The position numbers and the translations under genes were made by a program. The notes beneath the pieces were generated by a model. The model saw only the letters and a program-made list of their open reading frames with translations. It did not search any database and had not been told where the DNA came from. Of a stretch of DNA of 64,000 nucleotides, positions 9,230 through 16,560 are shown one piece after another (the first letter of the stretch is position 1; each line of letters starts with the position of its first letter). The DNA comes from Halorussus halophilus (GTDB lineage: Archaea; Halobacteriota; Halobacteria; Halobacteriales; Haladaptataceae). The DNA lies in NCBI RefSeq assembly GCF_008831545.1, contig NZ_CP044523.1, positions 186,001 to 250,000 of the forward strand, read 5' to 3'.

Positions 9230-10195
9230 ATGAGTACCGAAACCGAAGTCAGTGGCGAGGACGTTGAGTCGCGCGGACTCATCGAGCAGATCCGTGCGTC
9301 CCCGTTCCTCTCGGAACTGTTCTCGAACCGTCTCGCCGTCGCCGGGATGACTATCATCGCCCTGATGGTCATCGTCGCGCTCTACGCGCGACTGTTCATC
9401 GACTTGAGCGCGGTGACGACGAGCCAAATCGGGACGAACCCGAATCTCGCGCCGCCGAGTTGGTGGGGCCAGAAGCAGACCCAACTCGTCACCGACTACG
9501 GGACGTTCGCGTTCCCCTTCGGCACGGACATCCAGTCGCGTGACATCTTCGACCGCGTCCTCTACGGCACGTGGCTGGCGATGAAGTACGGCACCATCAC
9601 GGTCGGTGCATCGACCATTCTGGGCGTCGGTCTCGGTATCCTTGCGGCGTACTACGGCGACATCACGGACAACGTCATCATGCGCACGATGGACGTGCTG
9701 TTGGCGTTCCCGAGTCTCCTGCTCGCGCTGGCGCTCGTCGCTATCTTCGGCACGGGTCTCTGGAAGGTCGTCATCGCGCTGACGCTCGTCTACACGCCGC
9801 GGTTCGCCCGCGTCGTCCGTGGCGCGGCGCTGAAAGTGCTGGAAGACGAGTACATCGAGGCGACGCAGGCGCTCGGTGCGAAGGACCCGCGCGTGCTGGT
9901 TCGCCACATCTTGCCGAACTGCCTCGCGCCGATTACGGTCCAATCGACGCTGAACTTCGGGCTGGCCATCATCGACCTCGCGGCGCTCTCGTTCCTCGGC
10001 TTCGGTGCGGAGGCCGGGACGCCCTCGTGGGGCCTGATGCTCGCCAACGGCGTCAATCAGGGACTGCTCACCGGCGACTGGTGGTGGTCGTTCTTCCCCG
10101 GACTCGCCATCGCCATCACCGTCCTCGGGTTCAATTTGCTCGGTGACGGGATGCGGGACGCCTTGGACCCGCGGATGCGCGAAACGGTCGATTGA
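9230..10195 (+). CDS. ABC transporter permease (DppC type)
   Basis: 321 aa, partner permease of the same transporter. After a hydrophilic N-terminal segment (MSTETEVSGEDVESRG...) comes the first membrane helix (LAVAGMTIIALMVIVALYA), then a periplasmic-side loop and the five-helix permease core with the EAA loop EATQALGAKDPRVLVRHILP. The ending LGDGMRDALDPRMRE is typical of DppC/OppC. The stop codon overlaps the start of the next small gene by one base. Confidence 0.92.
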   Translation: MSTETEVSGEDVESRGLIEQIRASPFLSELFSNRLAVAGMTIIALMVIVALYARLFIDLSAVTTSQIGTNPNLAPPSWWGQKQTQLVTDYGTFAFPFGTDIQSRDIFDRVLYGTWLAMKYGTITVGASTILGVGLGILAAYYGDITDNVIMRTMDVLLAFPSLLLALALVAIFGTGLWKVVIALTLVYTPRFARVVRGAALKVLEDEYIEATQALGAKDPRVLVRHILPNCLAPITVQSTLNFGLAIIDLAALSFLGFGAEAGTPSWGLMLANGVNQGLLTGDWWWSFFPGLAIAITVLGFNLLGDGMRDALDPRMRETVD

Positions 10196-10581
10196 TGGGC
10201 GCGTCAGACGAGACGAACTCCCCGGACGACCGACGCGCGGTCCTCCGCGAGCGCGCCCGAACGACGGGGCGCGCGACGCTCCTCGGAGCTGTTCTCGGCG
10301 TCGTCGGCGTCGCAGTGTTGGTCGCGACCGGCGAGACGCTGTTGTTCGCCAGCGAGAAAGTGTTCGCCGTCGGCGCGCTAATACTCGGCTTTGCTGTACT
10401 GGGCTGGTCCGGGTCTATCTTCGCGGGGCGGGGCATAGAGAACGCACAGGAGTACCTCGACACGAGTTCGAACTGGTCGGAGGCCGCCTCTCGCCGCGCG
10501 ATGGTCGTCCTCACTGGCCTCGGCGCGGGCGTGATGGTCGGGTCGATTGGAGCGACAGTCGTGTTAGACGCGGTGGTGTAA
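10195..10581 (+). CDS. Small membrane protein linked to the peptide transporter
   Basis: 128 aa. The ATG shares its A with the TGA of the permease gene, indicating translational coupling. The first ~30 residues are charged (MGASDETNSPDDRR...), followed by hydrophobic helices at roughly 32-50, 55-75 and 105-125, so about three membrane segments. I do not recognise the family. Position at the end of the transporter operon suggests an accessory or assembly role, which is inference only. Confidence 0.7.
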   Translation: MGASDETNSPDDRRAVLRERARTTGRATLLGAVLGVVGVAVLVATGETLLFASEKVFAVGALILGFAVLGWSGSIFAGRGIENAQEYLDTSSNWSEAASRRAMVVLTGLGAGVMVGSIGATVVLDAVV

Positions 10582-10585
10582 CGAT

Positions 10586-11221
10586 TCAGTTTGCTTCGAG
10601 GTGTTCCTCGAACCAGTCCGCGGCGGCGTCCGCGACCTCGGCCAACTTTCCCGGTTCTTCGAACAGGTGCGACGCGCCTTCGACGACGGTCAACTCCTTC
10701 TCGCAGGTCAGTCGCTCGTACTCCCGCTGGTTGAGTGACAGTACCGCGGTGTCTTTCGACCCGACGAGAAACAGCGTCGGCGCGTTCACGTTCGGAATCG
10801 CGTCGTGTGCCAAATCGACGCGTCCGCCGCGCGAGACGACGGCGTCCACGTCGTCGCGTCTGGCCGCCGCTCGAAGTGCGGCGGCCGCGCCGGTACTCGA
10901 CCCGAAGTAGCCGAGGTGCAACTGCTCCGTCTCAGACTGCTCGCGGAGCCAATCCGTAGCGGCGAGCAGACGCTCGACCAGCAGGTCGATGTCGAATCGT
11001 GTCTCGTACGTTCGGTCCTCCGTCTCGGTCAGTAGGTCGAACAACAGCGTCCCCACGCCTCGCTCGCGGATTCGCTCGGCGACGAAGTTGTTGCGCGGAC
11101 TGAACCGCGAACTGCCGCTTCCGTGTGCGAAGGCGACGACGCCGCTCGCGTTCTCCGGAACGACGAGTTCGCCAGCAAGCGTGACGCTATCAGTTGGTAT
11201 CTCGGCTTCGTGGTCCCCCAT
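10586..11221 (-). CDS. Alpha/beta hydrolase (dienelactone hydrolase-like)
   Basis: 211 aa, cytoplasmic. The nucleophile elbow is GSSTG (Ser109), the acid is Asp157 (VGSKD) and the base is His185 (GASHLF). An oxyanion-side loop AHGSGSS follows strand 3. This is the compact esterase/DLH-like architecture often annotated as phosphoribosyltransferase-linked or dienelactone hydrolase in halophiles. Substrate unknown. I took the ATG at 11221 (MGDHEAEIP...) over an in-frame ATG nine codons earlier. It is convergent with the transporter operon, four bases apart. Confidence 0.82.
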   Translation of the reverse strand: MGDHEAEIPTDSVTLAGELVVPENASGVVAFAHGSGSSRFSPRNNFVAERIRERGVGTLLFDLLTETEDRTYETRFDIDLLVERLLAATDWLREQSETEQLHLGYFGSSTGAAAALRAAARRDDVDAVVSRGGRVDLAHDAIPNVNAPTLFLVGSKDTAVLSLNQREYERLTCEKELTVVEGASHLFEEPGKLAEVADAAADWFEEHLEAN

Positions 11222-11548
11222 GCCAGTAGCCACGCCGTCGGTACGCAAAGTAGTACTGTCGGCCGAATAGGGGACGCCTGACAGGAGTCATCTGGCACTG
11301 GCGGCGTCCCTGCGATGGTTGCCAAATACGGACGAGTACCCGTAGTGTTTGCAGACGGTACGACAGTCGGCGGCGGTGCGCCGACGAATATCTCTTGGAC
11401 GGATGGGGACATAACTGCCGCTTTCGGCGCAATATTCTCACAAAGTCTGGGTAAAGGTGTTCATATGCATTCTGAGTGGCGGAAAAGGTTGAATATCGAC
11501 TCGAAACGAGCGCCGTCGTCGCCGAAGATGCGACGTTTGTCAACTGCC
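11222..11548. other. Intergenic region without recognisable content
   Basis: About 330 bp between the hydrolase start and the dihydroorotase stop. An open frame crossing it on the + strand has no start signal and runs into the antisense of pyrC, so I do not call it. I see no hairpin series, tandem repeat or element copy. Confidence 0.5.
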
Positions 11549-12841
11549 CTACGTGCGAACGTTCCTCCCCTCGGTGTCGCCGAACTCGCCTTGCCCGGCG
11601 TCCGACTCGCGCGCGTCGTACACCACGTTGCCGCGCACCATCGTCAGTTCGGGGAACACGCCGGTCATTCCCTCGAACGGCGTCCACTCGCACTTCGAGT
11701 GGAGGTCTTCCCCGCGAATCTCGCGGGTCGCGTCGGGGTCCACCAGCACGAGGTCGGCCATCAGTCCCTGTTCGACCTTCCCGCGGCGGGTCAACCCGAA
11801 GATGTCTGCTGGGTTCGCCGCCGTCAAGTCACGCACTCGCTCGTAGCTCAGGTTCTCTTTTCGGGCTTGCTCCAACAGGAGCGGGAGTGCGGTTTCGACT
11901 CCCGGGACGCCGCTCGGCGCGTCCCAGATGTTCGCGTCTTTCTCTTCGCGCGTGTGGGGGGCGTGGTCGGTGGCGACGATGTCTACCGTGCCGTCGGCGA
12001 CGCGCTCGAAGAGCTTCTTGCGCCGCTTCTCCGAACGTAGCGGTGGGTTCATCCGACCGAACGGACCCAACCGACTGTAGTCGTCGCGCGAGAGGAAGAT
12101 GTGGTGGGGCGTTACCTCACAGGTAGCGTCGCCCGCTTTCGCCGCATCGACGCCCTCGGGCGTGCTGGTGTGAGCGACGTGAATCCGGGCGTTCTCTTCC
12201 TCGCCGATTTCGACCGCACGCTCGACTGCTGCTTCCTCCGCCTCGGCGGTTCGGTACGCACTCCACGCGTCCGGGTCGTCGCGTGCTCTCGCCTCTCTGT
12301 CGAACAGGTCGGCTTCCTCTGCGTGAACGGTGACGACTCGATAGTTGTCGCTGGCGGCCTGTACGGCCTCGCGGAAGAGGTCTTCCTCGATGCCCATGTC
12401 GCCAGTCGAATCTGCTAAGAAGACCTCCCCGAGCGCGAGCGTCGGCCTGTCGAACAGTTCCTCGGGGTCCCAGTCGGCCGTGACGCCGCCGTTGATGCCG
12501 TAATCGACGTACGACTCCGCGGCGAGTTCGGCCTTCTGGTCGAAGCTCTCGCCGTCGATGGTCGGCGGGTCCGTGTTCGGTTGGTCTACGACGGTCGTCA
12601 CGCCGCCTGCGGCGGCGGACTTGCTCCCCGTCTCCCACGTCTCCTTGTGCGAGAAGCCGGGTTCGCGGAAGTGGACGTGGGCGTCTATCATCCCCGGGAG
12701 GAGCAACTTCCCGCTGGCGTCGATGACCTCGCCGGACTCGGTGAGCGAGGAGCCGATTCCGGTGATTCGCCCCGCGTCGGTGTCGATGCGAACGTCTCGC
12801 TCCCGGCCGTCGGCGAGCGTCGCGTTTCGAATCGTGAGCAT
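11549..12841 (-). CDS. pyrC: Dihydroorotase
   Basis: 430 aa, amidohydrolase superfamily. It cyclises carbamoyl-aspartate to dihydroorotate in de novo pyrimidine synthesis. The metal motif HVHF (His55, His57) sits in the conserved context LPGMIDAHVHFREPG. Further ligands are seen as VTVHAEEAD, RIHVAHTS and DIVATDHAPHT (catalytic Asp). TVVDQPNTDPPT is the substrate-binding Asn segment. Length is normal for the class I enzyme. Allantoinase and hydantoinase belong to the same superfamily, but the HFREPG and ATDHAPHT pattern favours pyrC. No other pyr gene is in the window. Confidence 0.9.
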   Translation of the reverse strand: MLTIRNATLADGRERDVRIDTDAGRITGIGSSLTESGEVIDASGKLLLPGMIDAHVHFREPGFSHKETWETGSKSAAAGGVTTVVDQPNTDPPTIDGESFDQKAELAAESYVDYGINGGVTADWDPEELFDRPTLALGEVFLADSTGDMGIEEDLFREAVQAASDNYRVVTVHAEEADLFDREARARDDPDAWSAYRTAEAEEAAVERAVEIGEEENARIHVAHTSTPEGVDAAKAGDATCEVTPHHIFLSRDDYSRLGPFGRMNPPLRSEKRRKKLFERVADGTVDIVATDHAPHTREEKDANIWDAPSGVPGVETALPLLLEQARKENLSYERVRDLTAANPADIFGLTRRGKVEQGLMADLVLVDPDATREIRGEDLHSKCEWTPFEGMTGVFPELTMVRGNVVYDARESDAGQGEFGDTEGRNVRT

Positions 12842-12958
12842 TTGTTGGATTTTGGAGCGGGGAGCGTCCTAAGCCTCCCGGTTCGCTACGTCGTCTGGAA
12901 TTTGGGACGCGTCCGAATCGGGGACGAAACGACCGCGGTCGTCTGATTCCGGAGAAAG

Positions 12959-12967
12959 TATTTATAG
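12959..12967 (+). promoter_or_regulatory. TATA box of 44-aa membrane protein gene
   Basis: TATTTATAG, centred 26 bp before the ATG at 12989 and preceded by a purine-rich BRE-like GGAGAAAG. This is a good leaderless haloarchaeal promoter and the main argument that the tiny gene is real. Confidence 0.6.
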
Positions 12968-12988
12968 AAATAAAACGAAAATCGTCCT

Positions 12989-13123
12989 ATGAGCAACGAC
13001 CACGTGACGAAGCCGAACGCGAGCGCGTTCGACGAGATGCATCTCGTCTGGAAGCTGTTCTGGGTCGCGTTCGGCGGGTTCTTCGTTCTCTTCTGGAGTG
13101 CCGTGTTCCTCGGCGCGCTGTAG
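12989..13123 (+). CDS. 44-aa single-pass membrane microprotein
   Basis: Begins MSNDHVTKPNASAFDEMH and ends VFLGAL. A polar N-terminus is followed by one hydrophobic helix at about 20-43 (LFWVAFGGFFVLFWSAVF). A strong TATA box is placed for a leaderless transcript. No recognised family; the sequence looks like other small haloarchaeal tail-anchored proteins. Divergent from pyrC. Confidence 0.6.
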   Translation: MSNDHVTKPNASAFDEMHLVWKLFWVAFGGFFVLFWSAVFLGAL

Positions 13124-13154
13124 GGTCGTCCGTTACTCGACTTTTGGACGGGAG

Positions 13155-13259
13155 TCACATCGAACTGAAAACCGACAGCCAGAACGCGAGGAGAAACACG
13201 ACGAGCAGTACCGCGCCGACCTTGACTAGCCACGGGACGACCGCCCACTCCACGTCCAT
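13155..13259 (-). CDS. 34-aa hydrophobic microprotein
   Basis: Begins MDVEWAVVPWLVKVG and ends FSSM. After an amphipathic start it is one membrane helix (VGAVLLVVFLLAFWLSVF). The gene lies directly downstream of the lipoate-ligase-like gene, starting 79 bp after its stop, and may share its transcript. Longer in-frame starts would add a basic, Ser-rich segment that looks non-coding. Function unknown. Confidence 0.45.
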   Translation of the reverse strand: MDVEWAVVPWLVKVGAVLLVVFLLAFWLSVFSSM

Positions 13260-13338
13260 CGCGTCGGTATCTGGTCGCGGATCTACGTCCGTAGTGCCGA
13301 CGAAGGAGATGCTCGGAAAATTCTTTGTGCGTAGTTGA

Positions 13339-14025
13339 CTATTCGTTTCGCTCGACGTCCACGACTTCCGTCCCTTTCTCACCGACCAGCAACTCCTCGA
13401 CGGTTTCGACGACCTCGTCGGGGTCGTCCTTTCCACCCGCCTTGGCGATGCTTCCGACAGAGTTAGTCTCGAAGGGTACGCCGAGCGCAGCGTAGACGGG
13501 GTCCAGCACCTCTGCTATCTCTTCGTGGTCGCGAACGACGACCACGCCCGAGACCAGCGCGGCGTTCTTCCTGACTCGTTGGGCAACCCCGACGAGCTTC
13601 CCGTCGTGGTGGAGCGAGTAGTCGCCCGGACAGAAACTCCCCTCCGGCTCGCCCCGCTGTGCTGGCACGCCGAGCCTCCAGAGCGCGCGTTGGAGGGCGG
13701 TCGTCACCTTGTCGTAGCGTTCGTCCATCCCGACGCGCATGTCCTCCAAGTACGTCGAGTGAGCGAACGCGACGGTGGTGCCGGTGTAGGCGACCGCTCG
13801 CCCGCCGACGGAGCGTTCGACCGGTTCGAACCCGGCCGAGCTAGCGACGCTCGCGGCGGCGTCGTACTGCTCCTCACGAGCGTCTCTGCGGCCGAACGCC
13901 AGTTGTCTGTGGGGTCGCCAGACCCGCACTGCGTCGTCGCCGCTCTCGGCGGTTCGTTCGAGCATCTCGGCGACCAGTTCGCGGTCGGCGTCGATGGTCG
14001 CCGCCCGTCCGCGGAGTACGCGCAT
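13339..14025 (-). CDS. Lipoate-protein ligase-like (BPL/LplA fold) protein
   Basis: 228 aa. It has the biotin/lipoate ligase catalytic domain: VWRPHRQLAFGRRDA, the Gly-rich RSVGGRAVAYTGTTVAF (ligand-binding loop), and GKLVGVAQR with the catalytic-type lysine. SFCPGDYSLHHDGK corresponds to the loop before that lysine. Such proteins transfer lipoate or octanoate to 2-oxoacid dehydrogenase or GcvH lysines. ATG at 14025 chosen because the fold begins there (MRVLRGRAATID). It is shorter than bacterial LplA, as in archaeal LplA-N proteins; no LplB partner gene is adjacent. Divergent from the M23-like gene, 55 bp apart. Confidence 0.8.
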   Translation of the reverse strand: MRVLRGRAATIDADRELVAEMLERTAESGDDAVRVWRPHRQLAFGRRDAREEQYDAAASVASSAGFEPVERSVGGRAVAYTGTTVAFAHSTYLEDMRVGMDERYDKVTTALQRALWRLGVPAQRGEPEGSFCPGDYSLHHDGKLVGVAQRVRKNAALVSGVVVVRDHEEIAEVLDPVYAALGVPFETNSVGSIAKAGGKDDPDEVVETVEELLVGEKGTEVVDVERNE

Positions 14026-14080
14026 ACGAGACCACTCGTAGTCGGAGTACCTAAACGCTCCCGTCTCCGAGAGCCACTCG

Positions 14081-14953
14081 ATGGTCGTCGTTTCCGAGGA
14101 CGTGCTGGCGCAGTTTCCACGATTCTCGCTGTACAACTCGCCGTACGCCGCCCACGAGGCTGGGTGTGCGATAGATTTGTACCCACAGAATGATGCTTCT
14201 CCCTCGCCCCGTGCGACCGCCGCGCCCAGTCCCGTCGCGGGCGAGGTAGTCGCGACGAGGACGGTTTCCGCGCCTTCCCAGCCCTACGCGGTCGAACACG
14301 ACCACTTGATAGTCGTCGATACCGGCGACTACCTCGCGCGAATCTTGCACGTCGAGCCAACGGTCGAACCGGGCGACGAAGTGGCCTTCGGCGACTCGCT
14401 CGGCGAGATGGTCCGCTCGGGGTTCTTCGCGCCATGGGTGGACAACCACCTGCATCTGGGCTTCCGTGAACTGGACGCGAACCCCTACCGGGCCTCAGGG
14501 TCGCTCCCGGTGGAAGTCGGCGTGGAGGTCGAGGCAGTCGCGTGGGACGGCACCGGAACCGTGGTCGAGACAGGCGACACATACGCGATGTTGGACTCGC
14601 CCGAACATCCCGCGCCCGGTGAACGATTCGTAGGCATTTCGGCGGGTCGGGGCGGCGTCGTCCTTGACGGCGGTCTGCCTCACTACGAGGGCGGCGGTGC
14701 GCTTCCGGCGGTTGGGAGAAGCGAGAGCGAAACTGTCTCGCTTGCGGGCCAGCGCGTCGGTGTTTCGAATTCGGATGGCGACGGCCGCACCGTCGCGTGG
14801 GACGACCTGACCGTGCTGGCGAACGGCGAGAAGATAACGGGCATCTCGCTGTGTTGTTCGTCGGGTCCGTTCGGTGCGAAATTGGTCTGTCCGGACGTGG
14901 AGTTCGAGGTGGGTGAGGAGGTTTCGGTGGGTATCGAGCGCGTACACGACTAG
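14081..14953 (+). CDS. M23-like metallopeptidase-fold protein
   Basis: 290 aa, no obvious signal peptide. Residues 22-130 follow the LytM/M23 pattern: His25 and Asp32 (AHEAGCAIDLY), a spacer ending in PVAGEVVA, His90 (ARILHVEPTVEPGDEV) and the HxH pair His123/His125 (NHLHLGF). The rest (130-290) is beta-rich and unrecognised (ISAGRGGVVLDGG, GEKITGISLCC, FGAKLVCPDVEF). M23 enzymes cut peptidoglycan cross-links in bacteria; archaea lack murein, so the substrate must be different or the fold reused. It ends at the shared CTAG with the convergent DUF4385 gene. Confidence 0.65.
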   Translation: MVVVSEDVLAQFPRFSLYNSPYAAHEAGCAIDLYPQNDASPSPRATAAPSPVAGEVVATRTVSAPSQPYAVEHDHLIVVDTGDYLARILHVEPTVEPGDEVAFGDSLGEMVRSGFFAPWVDNHLHLGFRELDANPYRASGSLPVEVGVEVEAVAWDGTGTVVETGDTYAMLDSPEHPAPGERFVGISAGRGGVVLDGGLPHYEGGGALPAVGRSESETVSLAGQRVGVSNSDGDGRTVAWDDLTVLANGEKITGISLCCSSGPFGAKLVCPDVEFEVGEEVSVGIERVHD

Positions 14954-15417
14954 TCGGTTCGCTCGCGGTGGTCGGCCTTCATTTGCTGATACTGCTCGTC
15001 TTCGCGGACCCGATTCAGTGCTTCTTCGAAGACGAGGGCAATTTCGCGCTTCTCCTCGTCGGCCCACTCTTGCGGTTCGCGTTCGGTCTTCTCGTCGCCG
15101 CTCTTTTCGTACTTCTGCCCGCCGGGATACTTCGCGTAGCGCATCGCCCGAGTGTAGCCCATCTGAAGATACTTGCGAGCCATGTCCATCCCCACGAAGT
15201 CGTCGTCTTCTTTGTAGCTCTGGTACTGGTCGTAGATTTTCTCGGCGGAGTCTTCGGCTTCGTCGAGGTTCTTGATGGTCCAGTTCGGGAGCAGTTCGCT
15301 CTTGTACGGTTGGACTTTGAAGACACCCTGTTCGCCGCGGCCGATGTAGTAGGCCTCGGGGTGTTCCCGGAAATCGAGGTCGTATTCTGGGTCCCCGGAT
15401 TCTGTGTCGTCGCTCAC
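14950..15417 (-). CDS. DUF4385 family protein
   Basis: 155 aa. GTG start at 15417 (MSDDTESGDPEYDLDF). The core HPEAYYIGRGEQGVFKVQPY and SELLPNWTIK followed by KYLQMGYTRAMRYAKYPGG is the DUF4385 signature as I remember it. The family is soluble and widespread in bacteria, archaea and viruses, without known function. The C-terminus is a charged helix (EEKREIALVFEEALNRVRED). The stop overlaps that of the M23-like gene (CTAG at 14950-14953). Confidence 0.85.
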   Translation of the reverse strand: MSDDTESGDPEYDLDFREHPEAYYIGRGEQGVFKVQPYKSELLPNWTIKNLDEAEDSAEKIYDQYQSYKEDDDFVGMDMARKYLQMGYTRAMRYAKYPGGQKYEKSGDEKTEREPQEWADEEKREIALVFEEALNRVREDEQYQQMKADHRERTD

Positions 15418-15510
15418 TGTTCTGTGTGTCGGGTTCAAATCAGGTGATTCGTTCGGCTACTGCGCGACGTTGTGGTTCTGTGATTGTGAACGACTGGGTG
15501 GTGACTACGA

Positions 15511-15645
15511 ACGAGCTAGCTACTCCCGACACGACGCCGTGCAAACCCAGCAGACGGGCTGATTCGCTTCGCTCACCAGCCCTGACGCAGTCCCCACGCC
15601 TCCCCGGAAACGGCTCCGCCGTTTCCGCATCCTGTGGTCGATGAC
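15511..15645 (+). repeat. Dispersed element family 1, divergent fragment
   Basis: Part of a 476-bp gap (15418-15893) otherwise without genes. It has the family-1 core GAGCTAGCTACTCCCGA (15513-15529), then a CCCCACGCCTCCCC block (15592-15605) immediately before a perfect hairpin GGAAACGGC-tcc-GCCGTTTCC (15606-15626). A second pairing, GGGCTG (15556-15561) with CAGCCC (15577-15582), precedes it. Blocks and hairpin order match the complete copy at 32634-33037, but the stems differ. Confidence 0.6.
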
Positions 15646-15893
15646 GCAACGCACGACACAGAACCCAGTTTAACCACCTCATAACGCGCATTTTCGCGGG
15701 CACTAATCCGCGCGGCTGCTCGGCGGCCGCGCTCCTGTGGAATGGCAGGGAGCGGGTGACGCGAGAAGTGACCGACCGAAGGGAGGGAACGACGAGCGAG
15801 GGCGCGGCTTTGCACCGGCAATAGCTTGCGTTGCGGTCCTGCCAGTTCTCGTCGTGATTTCACTCGTAGCAACCGTTCCAATCTCCCCAACTC

Positions 15894-16466
15894 CTACTCG
15901 AACTCGATGTCGCCCTTCTTCACGAGTTCCCCGAAGAGCCAATCGGCGTGTTCGACGGCGTACTCTCGGTGTTCTTCCTCGATGTGGCCGATGGCGTCTT
16001 CCACCAGAACGGGCCTAAAGTCCCGCAGTCCGGCGCTCCCCGCAGTGTGGAGCACGCAGACGTTCGCCAGCGTGCCACAGATGAGCAGGTCCTTGAGTCC
16101 GTGGGCGTCGAGATACCCCTCCAAGTTCGTCTGGTAGAAGGCATCGTAGGTGTACTTCTCGACGACGTGGTCGTCCTCGCGCACGTCGAGTTCCTCCACG
16201 AACTCGGCTTCCCACGACCCCTCCACGACGTGTTCGCCCCAGCGGTCGAACTCGTCGTAGTAGTGCTTGTCCTCGAACTGTTCGGGCGGGTGCATATCTT
16301 GGGTGTAGACGATGGACGCGCCAGCATCGCGGGCCATCGAGACGACTTCCGTCACGTCCGCGATAGCGTCCTCGCTGGCGGGTGCGTGCAGACTCCCGTC
16401 CGGATGACAGAAGCCGTTCTGCATGTCTACGACGACGACTGCGGTCGCTTTCGGGTCGAAGTTCAT
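15894..16466 (-). CDS. Isochorismatase-family amidohydrolase, probable nicotinamidase
   Basis: 190 aa. The catalytic triad of the cysteine hydrolase family is visible: Asp14 (VVVVDMQNGF), Lys104 (VEKYTYDAF) and Cys137 (GTLANVCVLHTA, preceded by the cis-peptide turn). Asp57 and His59 (TQDMHPP) fit the metal site of nicotinamidases. The likely reaction is nicotinamide to nicotinate plus ammonia. The nearby nicotinate phosphoribosyltransferase at 18165 supports this, as the two steps are consecutive in NAD salvage. Divergent from the lipoprotein gene between them. Confidence 0.8.
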   Translation of the reverse strand: MNFDPKATAVVVVDMQNGFCHPDGSLHAPASEDAIADVTEVVSMARDAGASIVYTQDMHPPEQFEDKHYYDEFDRWGEHVVEGSWEAEFVEELDVREDDHVVEKYTYDAFYQTNLEGYLDAHGLKDLLICGTLANVCVLHTAGSAGLRDFRPVLVEDAIGHIEEEHREYAVEHADWLFGELVKKGDIEFE

Positions 16467-16560
16467 AGTCGGGCGTACGGCCGTTTCGCTGAAACCTGTT
16501 CCGTCGCGTATCACCTCCCTTGCAAGAGGTTTTTGTCGCTGTAGTCCCACTTTTGAGTGA

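Noticed and set aside
11315-12040. 241-codon open frame on the plus strand across the pyrC 3' end
   Set aside because: No promoter or recognised domain, and most of it is antisense to pyrC.
13821-13840. tRNA T-arm-like GGTTCGAACCC
   Set aside because: Lies inside the lipoate-ligase-like gene and no acceptor stem, anticodon arm or D-arm can be formed around it.
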